Source: Lentisphaeria bacterium
Lineage (GTDB): Bacteria; Verrucomicrobiota; Lentisphaeria; Victivallales; UBA1829
Length of the DNA: 15,512 nt
Assembly (NCBI GenBank): GCA_017540385.1
Contig: JAFYBD010000194.1
Span: 1-15,512, forward strand
Direction of reading: 5' to 3'
The number at the start of each line of letters is the position of its first letter. Position 1 is the first letter of the stretch. The notes beneath the pieces were generated by a model. That model was not told where the DNA came from. It saw only the letters and a list, made by a program, of their open reading frames with translations, and searched no databases. The translations under genes and the position numbers were made by a program. Below, one piece after another: positions 1 to 5,381 of the stretch.

Positions 1-41
1 AACACCGTCCCGGTCAGTCCGGGCTTCTCAATGATCACCAC
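1..41 (-). CDS. 5' end of a leftward gene, possibly 5-oxoprolinase subunit C (PxpC/KipA)
   Basis: Only about 13 codons are inside the window. Reading leftward from GTG at 41 (or the next GTG at 38), the frame gives VVIIEKPGLTGTV and stays open to the edge. A purine-rich stretch (GGAATTGAGG, 50-41) lies just upstream, and a good promoter (79-106) would give a leader of about 30 bases. The peptide resembles the start of PxpC/KipA-type proteins, which begin with a short strand, a Pro-Gly pair and then T-x-V-Q-D-x-G-R. The diagnostic QD-GR part would lie outside the window, so this identity is a guess from very few residues. The presence of a gene here is better supported than its name. Confidence 0.33.
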   Translation of the reverse strand, partial: MVIIEKPGLTGTV

Positions 42-78
42 CTCAATTCCACTCGCGTTTCATCAGGCGGTGCTATTT

Positions 79-106
79 AATGTAGCACGCTTTTCTGCTT
101 TGTCAA
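79..106 (-). promoter_or_regulatory. leftward sigma70-like promoter, proximal
   Basis: On the minus strand TTGACA (106-101) is followed after 16 bases by TACATT (84-79). The predicted start near 72 lies about 30 bases before the GTG at 41. The -35 box sits in GGCTTGACAAAG, which is repeated exactly in the distal promoter. Confidence 0.6.
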
Positions 107-139
107 GCCAGTTTCGAAAGATTTTTCGATTTTTCTTCC

Positions 140-205
140 GAGTCGGCACCCGACTCCGCGGAAACCAGATCCAACGCTGCATCATTTTGAGGTGAACACC
201 GACTC
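140..205. repeat. inverted repeat with a second copy of one arm
   Basis: GAGTCGG (140-146) and CCGACTC (150-156) form a perfect 7-base inverted repeat around CAC. A second CCGACTC lies at 199-205, followed on the plus strand by five T. The first arm could pair with either copy, so two exclusive structures are possible. It lies between the two leftward promoters, inside the long leader that the distal one would make. Function is unknown. Confidence 0.35.
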
Positions 206-226
206 TTTTTCGAACCGGCAGAATAT

Positions 227-255
227 AAAATACACCCATTTCCTCACTTTGTCAA
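227..255 (-). promoter_or_regulatory. leftward sigma70-like promoter, distal
   Basis: On the minus strand TTGACA (255-250), a 17-base spacer and TATTTT (232-227). It shares GAAAC-Y-GGCTTGACAAAG with the promoter at 79-106, suggesting a duplicated promoter region. If used, it would give the leftward gene a leader of roughly 180 bases. Confidence 0.45.
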
Positions 256-467
256 GCCGGTTTCCCTAAAAAAACCAAGAAAAATCAAGAAACCGCCCCT
301 GCCCGGGCGGATACCCGGGAATCAACGCATCCGCAACGCATGTGCGCGCATATACGCGATTGATATGGATCATAGATATCATGCAACAGGCGATCATATC
401 ACAATGCCGGGGCGACATTCACAAGATCGTGTTACCAGGCGACAGAATCCCGCGACCGGTCAGATCA

Positions 468-487
468 AGCTCAAACGAGCTCACACT
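468..487 (+). repeat. direct repeat copy 1, possible regulator site
   Basis: AGCTCAAACGAGCTCACACT matches the copy at 731-750 in 17 of 20 positions. A shorter match, AGCTCAAAC, lies at 694-702. Repeated sites flanking the promoter of a DeoR-family gene fit autoregulation, but this is inference. Confidence 0.35.
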
Positions 488-549
488 TGAACACAACAGA
501 CCCGGTTTTGAAACAGAATCACAGTAAAACGGCAGAAAAATGTTGAGAT

Positions 550-572
550 GATTTGAGATTATTTCACAAATC
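550..572. promoter_or_regulatory. inverted repeat just upstream of the deoR -35 box
   Basis: GATTTG (550-555) and CAAATC (567-572) are perfect arms separated by 11 bases, ending 3 bases before the -35 hexamer. The position suits a regulator site. The AT-rich arms are short, so chance occurrence is possible. Confidence 0.3.
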
Positions 573-575
573 TGC

Positions 576-604
576 TTGACTTTTGTGTTAGAATATATTA
601 CATT
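576..604 (+). promoter_or_regulatory. promoter of the deoR-lpdA unit
   Basis: TTGACT (576-581), a 17-base spacer and TACATT (599-604). The predicted start near 611 leaves an untranslated leader of about 165 bases before the ATG at 777. It shares GCTTGAC at -35 and TACATT at -10 with the leftward proximal promoter. Confidence 0.6.
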
Positions 605-643
605 ATGTCATCCGCAGACAGGATGGCGCACTTTCTCCCGGCC

Positions 644-669
644 TCCGTCGCGGGGAACACGCGGGCGGA
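644..669 (+). ncRNA. stem-loop in the deoR leader
   Basis: TCCGTCGCG (644-652) can pair with CGCGGGCGGA (660-669) around a 7-base loop, with one bulged G and one G-U pair. It is GC-rich and lies about 108 bases before the start codon with no T-run, so it is not an intrinsic terminator. I recognise no riboswitch class. Confidence 0.3.
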
Positions 670-730
670 AAGTCTCCGGTGCGCTCTGAATCGAGCTCAA
701 ACCGCGTATGGAGCAACCCGCACACATCCG

Positions 731-750
731 AGTTCAAACGACCTCACAAT
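731..750 (+). repeat. direct repeat copy 2, possible regulator site
   Basis: AGTTCAAACGACCTCACAAT, 17 of 20 identical to the copy at 468-487. It lies in the transcribed leader, 26 bases before the deoR start codon, downstream of the promoter, where a bound repressor could block elongation. Confidence 0.35.
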
Positions 751-776
751 CCCCAACCAACAACCGAGGACACACC

Positions 777-1535
777 ATGAAAGAAAGACAGGAAGCCATC
801 AAACGCTATATCGAACGCAAAGGAGACGTGACGCTGTCGGAGCTCTCGAACGCATTTTCCGACTGGTCCGAGATGACGATCCGGCGCGACCTGGAGTTCC
901 TGGAGCAGAGACGGTTCCTCATCCGCACGAAACGCGGGGCGCGGATCATGCCGACGAGCTATGAGGTGAGCGTGGGGATGTACGGCGAACGCGAGAAGCG
1001 CAACTGCGACCTCAAGCAGGAGATCGCGACGAAGGCGGCCTCGCTCGTCGAAACCGACATCAGCATGTTCCTGGACGCAGGCTCCACGGCGATGATGTTC
1101 GCCCGCGAGCTGCCGGACCGCAACCTGATCGTGATCACCTCGGCGCCGAACATCGGGATCGAGATCGTGCTCAAAAAGACGAATCCGACAGTCATCCTGC
1201 TCGGCGGAACGCTCGCGCGAAAGACGATCTCGATCTCCGGACTCAACGTGCTCGACCAGCTGAAGACGCTGAACATCGACACGGCGTTCATGTGCGCATC
1301 GGGCTATACGGACGCCACGGGGTTCTCCGTGGGCGGTCAGCACGAATGTGTGCTGAAGCGCGCGGTGATCGCGTCGGCGCGGCGGGTCATCATGATGATG
1401 GACAGCTCGAAACTGAACTCGATCCTGCCGTTCACGTTCGCGCGGCTCTCGGACGTCGACACGTTCATCACGGACTCGAAAGCGCCGGAATCGATCAAGG
1501 CGGCGTTCCGCGCGGCCGGGATCGAGGTCATCTGA
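777..1535 (+). CDS. DeoR-family transcriptional repressor
   Basis: A 252-residue cytoplasmic DNA-binding protein. An N-terminal winged helix-turn-helix (about residues 5-57) carries the family signature SEMTIRRDLEFLE (31-43) followed by a TKRGA wing. The C-terminal sensor domain has DAGST (100-104), LLGGT (141-145) and DSSK (209-212), as in the sugar-phosphate-binding DeoRC fold. DeoR/GlpR-type proteins typically repress sugar or polyol catabolism genes and respond to a phosphorylated intermediate; the ligand here cannot be told. The start at 777 is chosen over an upstream in-frame ATG at 708 because GAGGA (766-770) lies 6 bases before it and family homology begins there. It lies 37 bases ahead of lpdA, likely one transcript, and diverges from the gene at the left edge, which it may also control. 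Confidence 0.9.
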   Translation: MKERQEAIKRYIERKGDVTLSELSNAFSDWSEMTIRRDLEFLEQRRFLIRTKRGARIMPTSYEVSVGMYGEREKRNCDLKQEIATKAASLVETDISMFLDAGSTAMMFARELPDRNLIVITSAPNIGIEIVLKKTNPTVILLGGTLARKTISISGLNVLDQLKTLNIDTAFMCASGYTDATGFSVGGQHECVLKRAVIASARRVIMMMDSSKLNSILPFTFARLSDVDTFITDSKAPESIKAAFRAAGIEVI

Positions 1536-1572
1536 GCGGGCGGCCGTTCAAATTCAACCGGAGACGGAAAAG

Positions 1573-2949
1573 ATGAGCTGTGATCTGCTGATCCTGGGCG
1601 GGGGACCCGCGGGGTTCCGCGCGGCCGAACGCGCCGGACATTTCGGGCTGAGCGTGACGATTTTCGAGGGGAACATGCTGGGCGGGGTCTGCCTCAACGA
1701 GGGCTGCATCCCGACCAAGACGCTGCTGTACTCGGCGAAGCTGTACGATTATGCAAAGGGCGGAGCGCAGAAATACGGCGTGATAACGACCGGAGCCGAG
1801 CTCGACCACGCGTTCGTCGTGGCGCGGAAGGACAAGCTCGTGCAGAAGCTCGTCGCGGGCGTGGAAATGCAGATGAAGAAGGCTCGCGCGACCGTGGTCC
1901 GGGCATGGGGCACGCTGGCGGGCAGAAACGACGTCGGCGAATTCATCGTGAGGGCGGGCGACGCCGAATATACCGGGAAAAACGTCCTGATCGCGACCGG
2001 TTCGTCCGCCGCGATCCCGCCGATCCCCGGACTGCGCAAAGCGCTGGAGAGCGGATTCGCCGTCACGAACCGCGAGATCCTGGCGCTGCGCGAGGTTCCG
2101 AAGCGCCTCGTCGTGCTCGGGGCCGGGGCGATCGGACTCGAAATGGCGTCGTATTTCAACTCTGCCGGGGCCGAGGTCACCGTGGTCGAGATGCTCGACC
2201 GGATCGGGGGCCGGCTCGACAAGGACGCATCGAACCTGCTTCAGCGGAACTACACGGCGCGCGGAGTCAAATTCCTGACCGGCTGCCGGGTGCAGAAACT
2301 CGAACCGGGCCGCGTCGCCGGGGTCAAGCAGGACGGGACGGAATTCGAGCTCGAAACCGATTTGGTCCTGGCAGCCGCGGGACGCAAGCCGAACACCGCG
2401 GGGATCGGCCTCGAATCGCTCGGGATCGAGCTCAGGCCAAACGGCGGAATCCTGACCGACGAGAAGATGCGGACGAACGTGCCGGGGGTATTCGCCGCAG
2501 GGGACGCGACCGGCGTCTCCATGCTCGCCCACACGGCATACCGCGAAGCGGAAACGGCGGTGAACATCATCCGCGGAGTCGAGGACACGATGCGGTACGA
2601 CGCCGTGCCGTCGGTCATCTACACGAATCCCGAGGTCGCGTCCGTCGGCGAGACCGAGGAAAGCGCCAGGGCGCGCGGCCTGAACGTGAAGTCGCTCCGG
2701 GTACCGCTGCTGCTGAGCGGGCGGTATCAGGCGGAGAACGAGGGCGGGAACGGCATCCTGAAACTCGTGCTGGACGAGGGGAAACGCATCCTGGGCGTGA
2801 CGATCGTCGGGAATCCGGCGTCGGAGATCATCCCGGCGGCCGCGATGGCAGTGACGCAGCGGATGACCGCGCAGGAATTCACCGGGACGATCTTCCCGCA
2901 TCCGACCGTGGCGGAGGTCCTCCGCGACGCGGCCCTCATGGAATTGTAA
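1573..2949 (+). CDS. lpdA: dihydrolipoyl dehydrogenase (E3 of 2-oxo acid dehydrogenase/glycine cleavage complexes)
   Basis: 458 residues, the usual length for this cytoplasmic flavoenzyme, which reoxidises dihydrolipoamide with NAD+. The FAD site GGGPAG is at residues 9-14. The redox-active disulfide lies in GGVCLNEGCIPTK, with cysteines 40 and 45. The NAD-binding GAGAIG is at 183-188, a second FAD motif includes AAGD near 313, and the dimer-interface catalytic motif HPTVAE is at 443-448. The ATG at 1573 follows GGAG (1560-1563) at 9 bases. It is cotranscribed with the DeoR-type regulator rather than with E1/E2 or glycine-cleavage genes, at least on the visible side. A related disulfide reductase is conceivable, but the spacing of CLNEGC and HPT fits Lpd well. 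Confidence 0.93.
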   Translation: MSCDLLILGGGPAGFRAAERAGHFGLSVTIFEGNMLGGVCLNEGCIPTKTLLYSAKLYDYAKGGAQKYGVITTGAELDHAFVVARKDKLVQKLVAGVEMQMKKARATVVRAWGTLAGRNDVGEFIVRAGDAEYTGKNVLIATGSSAAIPPIPGLRKALESGFAVTNREILALREVPKRLVVLGAGAIGLEMASYFNSAGAEVTVVEMLDRIGGRLDKDASNLLQRNYTARGVKFLTGCRVQKLEPGRVAGVKQDGTEFELETDLVLAAAGRKPNTAGIGLESLGIELRPNGGILTDEKMRTNVPGVFAAGDATGVSMLAHTAYREAETAVNIIRGVEDTMRYDAVPSVIYTNPEVASVGETEESARARGLNVKSLRVPLLLSGRYQAENEGGNGILKLVLDEGKRILGVTIVGNPASEIIPAAAMAVTQRMTAQEFTGTIFPHPTVAEVLRDAALMEL

Positions 2950-2985
2950 TCTCCCGGCTCGATCCGAACCCGTCCCGCCGGGAGA
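2950..2985 (+). terminator. stem-loop directly after lpdA
   Basis: TCTCCCGG (2950-2957) and CCGGGAGA (2978-2985) form a perfect 8-base stem with a 20-base loop, starting at the first base after the lpdA stop. No T-run follows directly (a T6 lies near 3050), so it may be a 3'-end-stabilising or Rho-assisted structure rather than a classical intrinsic terminator. Confidence 0.45.
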
Positions 2986-3064
2986 CCATGCTGACCGCCC
3001 GATGGGATATTCGCGTCCGGGACCGGGGTTTTCGCGGCAAAAACACAGTTTTTTCGGGAATCGG

Positions 3065-3094
3065 TTGGAAAGTTGCCGCAACCGGGTGTATATT
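3065..3094 (+). promoter_or_regulatory. serA promoter
   Basis: TTGGAA (3065-3070), an 18-base spacer and TATATT (3089-3094), with a predicted start near 3101. The spacer contains a small perfect inverted repeat, GTTGC-C-GCAAC (3072-3082). The leader to the serA ATG would be about 58 bases. Confidence 0.55.
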
Positions 3095-3097
3095 ATA

Positions 3098-3120
3098 TGC
3101 TCCAAAATTATTTTGGAGCA
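3098..3120. promoter_or_regulatory. perfect 23-base inverted repeat at the serA transcription start
   Basis: TGCTCCAAAAT (3098-3108) and ATTTTGGAGCA (3110-3120) are perfect 11-base arms around a single T at 3109. It begins 3 bases after the -10 box and covers the predicted start. This is a typical repressor-operator position; as RNA it would form a 5'-terminal hairpin. I do not recognise the site as belonging to a known regulator. Confidence 0.6.
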
Positions 3121-3158
3121 AGCTATCACCGACCATGCAACGCATCAAGGAGACCAAC

Positions 3159-4715
3159 ATGAGAAAAGTCCTCATCCCCACAAAACTTGACAAAGTCGTT
3201 GAAAAGATTCTGAGCGAACACGGCTTCACCGTCGTGCAGAACCCGGACGTGCAGCTGTCCGACCTGGCGGCCGAAAACTCCGACGCCTCCGCCATCATCG
3301 TCCGCAGCGAGAAAGTCACTCCTGAGATCATGGACGGTCTGAAGGACCTGAAGCTCGTGGTCCGCGCCGGAGCCGGCTTCGACAACATCGATATCCGCCA
3401 CGCCCGCAAGCTCGGGATCGACGTGATGAACACTCCCGGCGCGAACTCCAACGCCGTGGCCGAAGAAGTGATCGCGCTGATCCTGGCGGCCTACCGCAAG
3501 CTCGTGCCGGCCGACCAGTCCACCCGTGCCGGCAAGTGGGAGAAGAAGAGTTTCATGGGCCGCGAGCTCACCGGCAAGACCGTCGGCATCCTCGGCCTCG
3601 GCAACATCGGCCGTCTCCTCATCAAGCGTCTCTCCGGGTTCGACGTGAAGATCCTCGCGTACGACCCGATCCTCTCCGCCGACCTGGCGGCCCATCTCGG
3701 CGCGACTCTCTGCAGCGTCGAGGAAGTCTTCGCGCAGTCCGACATCGTGTCGCTGCACATCCCCGAGAACGACAAGACCCGCGGCATGATCAACGCCAAG
3801 CTGCTCGGCCTGATGAAGAAGGGCGCCATGCTCGTGAACTGCGCCCGCGCCGGGATCGTGGACGAGGAAGCCATCCGTGCGGCAAAGAAGGAAAATGACC
3901 TCATCTTCTGCAACGACGTGTATCCGAAGGACGCCGCCGGAGACAAGACCGTGGCCGACATCGCCGACATCATGCTCCCGCACCTCGGCGCCAGCACGAA
4001 GGAAGCGAATTACCTGGCCGCCAAGCGCGCCGCCGACCAGACCGTGGCGTATTTCGAGGACGGCGTGACCGCCTGCGTGGTGAACAAGGGCGTGCCGGAC
4101 GGACTCGACGAGAACTACCAGAAGCTCGCCTCCGTGCTCGCCGGGCTCGGCGCCGCCTACCTGAACGGCCGCGCCATCTCCAAGATCGAGCTCAGCTGCT
4201 ACGGCAAGCTCCACCAGTTCTCCAAGTGGATGATCGCGCCGGTCACGGCCGCCATCTGCCCGCAGTTCGACGCGTTCAGCGGCGCGGACGAGGCTCTGAA
4301 GTACCTCGAATCCCGCGGCATCCAGTTCGTGACCCGCGAAGTGGACGAGAGCAAGCACTACGGCGAAGCCATCACGCTCGACTTCATCTCCGGCGCAGAC
4401 CGCATCTCCATCCGCGGCACCATCGCCGAGGGCAGACTCATGATCTCCCGCATCAATTCCTTCGACGGCATCTACATCCACCCCGAAGGCAACTACCTCT
4501 TCGTCGAATACGAAGACGCCCCCGGCATCATCGGCAAGATCACCGGCCTGCTCGGCAAGAACAACATCAACATCGTCGACGTCCGCGCGCCCCACAGCCT
4601 CGAGAATTCGCACTCCATCCTGGCCGCCTGCGCCGAAAGCGCCGTTCCGGCCGAGCTCGTGAAGGAGATCGCCGAGGCCGTCAGCGCGTTCAACGCGTTC
4701 ACGTTCGACTGCTGA
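3159..4715 (+). CDS. serA: D-3-phosphoglycerate dehydrogenase with C-terminal ACT domain
   Basis: 518 residues, the length of long PGDH enzymes. It catalyses NAD-dependent oxidation of 3-phosphoglycerate, the first step of serine synthesis. The order is an N-terminal substrate domain, a Rossmann NAD domain with GLGNIG (146-151), catalytic NCAR with Arg230, PHLGAST with His275, an intervening domain (about 300-440), and an ACT domain (about 446-518, VEYEDAPGIIGKI) that in the family binds serine for feedback control. The usual catalytic Glu of the DVF-x-x-E-P motif is Asp258 (DVYPKDA) here, and the following loop is shorter than in E. coli SerA. The ATG at 3159 has AAGGAG (3147-3152) 6 bases upstream; an in-frame ATG at 3135 lacks a site. 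Its own promoter and palindrome precede it, and the stop overlaps folK. Codon use favours NNC endings more than in lpdA, suggesting high expression. Confidence 0.93.
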   Translation: MRKVLIPTKLDKVVEKILSEHGFTVVQNPDVQLSDLAAENSDASAIIVRSEKVTPEIMDGLKDLKLVVRAGAGFDNIDIRHARKLGIDVMNTPGANSNAVAEEVIALILAAYRKLVPADQSTRAGKWEKKSFMGRELTGKTVGILGLGNIGRLLIKRLSGFDVKILAYDPILSADLAAHLGATLCSVEEVFAQSDIVSLHIPENDKTRGMINAKLLGLMKKGAMLVNCARAGIVDEEAIRAAKKENDLIFCNDVYPKDAAGDKTVADIADIMLPHLGASTKEANYLAAKRAADQTVAYFEDGVTACVVNKGVPDGLDENYQKLASVLAGLGAAYLNGRAISKIELSCYGKLHQFSKWMIAPVTAAICPQFDAFSGADEALKYLESRGIQFVTREVDESKHYGEAITLDFISGADRISIRGTIAEGRLMISRINSFDGIYIHPEGNYLFVEYEDAPGIIGKITGLLGKNNINIVDVRAPHSLENSHSILAACAESAVPAELVKEIAEAVSAFNAFTFDC

Positions 4716-5176
4716 TGCCCGATACTCTCTGCGTCATAGCGCTCGGCGGAAACATCGGGGACGTCCCCGCAGCGTTCCGCCGGGCCCGTGAATCGCTCTA
4801 CGGCGCCGGATTCCGCATCCGGCGCTTTTCGTCTCTGTACACGACGGAGCCCGTGGACTGCGAGCCCGGAGCCGGTGCGTTCGTGAACGCCGCAGTGTCG
4901 GGCTACTGGAACGGCACGCCGTCCGAACTGCTCGCGCTCTGCCGGCGGATCGAGGCGGAAAACGGCCGTCCGAACGAGCACCCGCACCACGTCTCCCGCA
5001 CCCTCGACCTGGACGTCATCCTCTTCGGGCACGAGACGATCGCCCTGCCGGACCTGACCGTGCCGCATCCCGAAGCCGCGCGCAGGGGATTCGTGATGGA
5101 TCCGCTGCGGGAGATCGAGCCGGAGCTGGCGGATTGGCTGGTTTCGCGCGCAAACGAGCCGGGAACGGCCCTCTGA
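4715..5176 (+). CDS. folK: 2-amino-4-hydroxy-6-hydroxymethyldihydropteridine pyrophosphokinase (HPPK)
   Basis: 153 residues, a normal single-domain HPPK. It transfers pyrophosphate from ATP to 6-hydroxymethyl-dihydropterin in folate synthesis. LGGNIGD opens the protein (10-16), YTTEPVD follows, and the signature HHVSRTLDLDVILFG contains Arg95 and the metal-binding Asp98 and Asp100. The usual G-P before the arginine is V-S here. The ATG shares one base with the serA stop (TGATG), so translation is probably coupled and no separate ribosome-binding site is evident. No folP or folB is nearby; the partner is serA, a loose one-carbon link. Between its stop and the next promoter there is a T7 run (5219-5225) after a poor GC-rich fold, possibly a weak terminator. 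Confidence 0.92.
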   Translation: MPDTLCVIALGGNIGDVPAAFRRARESLYGAGFRIRRFSSLYTTEPVDCEPGAGAFVNAAVSGYWNGTPSELLALCRRIEAENGRPNEHPHHVSRTLDLDVILFGHETIALPDLTVPHPEAARRGFVMDPLREIEPELADWLVSRANEPGTAL

Positions 5177-5257
5177 CGAAGGACGGCGCCGGAAACGGGA
5201 TTCCTCACGGACAGCGGCTTTTTTTGCGAAAAAGGACGCTTTTCCGCCGTTCGCTTC

Positions 5258-5286
5258 TTGCAAACGCGCCCCTGCGCCATTATATT
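5258..5286 (+). promoter_or_regulatory. promoter upstream of the His-rich membrane protein
   Basis: TTGCAA (5258-5263), an exact 17-base spacer and TATATT (5281-5286), in a local AT-rich dip. The predicted start near 5293 gives a leader of about 90 bases. Confidence 0.55.
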
Positions 5287-5381
5287 ATTAAATGCAATCC
5301 AATGGCAACACGACAATCAGTTGAACTCCGGTGCGCCCGCATCCCGCGGGAAGCCGCCGGACAATCCAGGTGACCGAACTC

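Larger units (their letters stand above)
42..776. other. 735-base regulatory gap between divergent genes
   Basis: No convincing gene is present. The stretch is clearly more AT-rich than the flanking genes. It holds the two leftward promoters, the GAGTCGG repeats, a CCCGGG-N6-CCCGGG inverted repeat (301-318), a run of TGATAT-type half-sites around 360-410, the direct repeats at 468-487 and 731-750, and the deoR promoter with its long leader. Small open frames here (for example 342-527 rightward, and a 40-codon leftward frame starting near 185) lack ribosome-binding sites and recognisable sequence, so I treat them as chance. Confidence 0.6.

Noticed and set aside
66..188. 40-codon leftward frame (MMQRWIWFPRSRV...) starting near 188
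   Set aside because: No ribosome-binding site before either ATG, and it reads straight through the proximal leftward promoter.
301..318. CCCGGG-N6-CCCGGG as a leftward terminator, with T-rich sequence beyond
   Set aside because: No gene ends nearby on that strand and the T-rich part does not directly follow the stem.
342..527. 61-codon rightward open frame in the left gap
   Set aside because: No ribosome-binding site, no promoter at the right distance, no recognisable sequence, and it lies in an AT-rich regulatory region.
1905..3158. Long open extension upstream of serA in the same phase
   Set aside because: It is a shadow of lpdA in another frame; the ribosome-binding site, the promoter and family homology all place the start at 3159.
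4226..4714. Upstream extension of the folK frame inside serA
   Set aside because: Arg/His/Pro-rich translation typical of an off-frame reading; HPPK homology starts at 4715.
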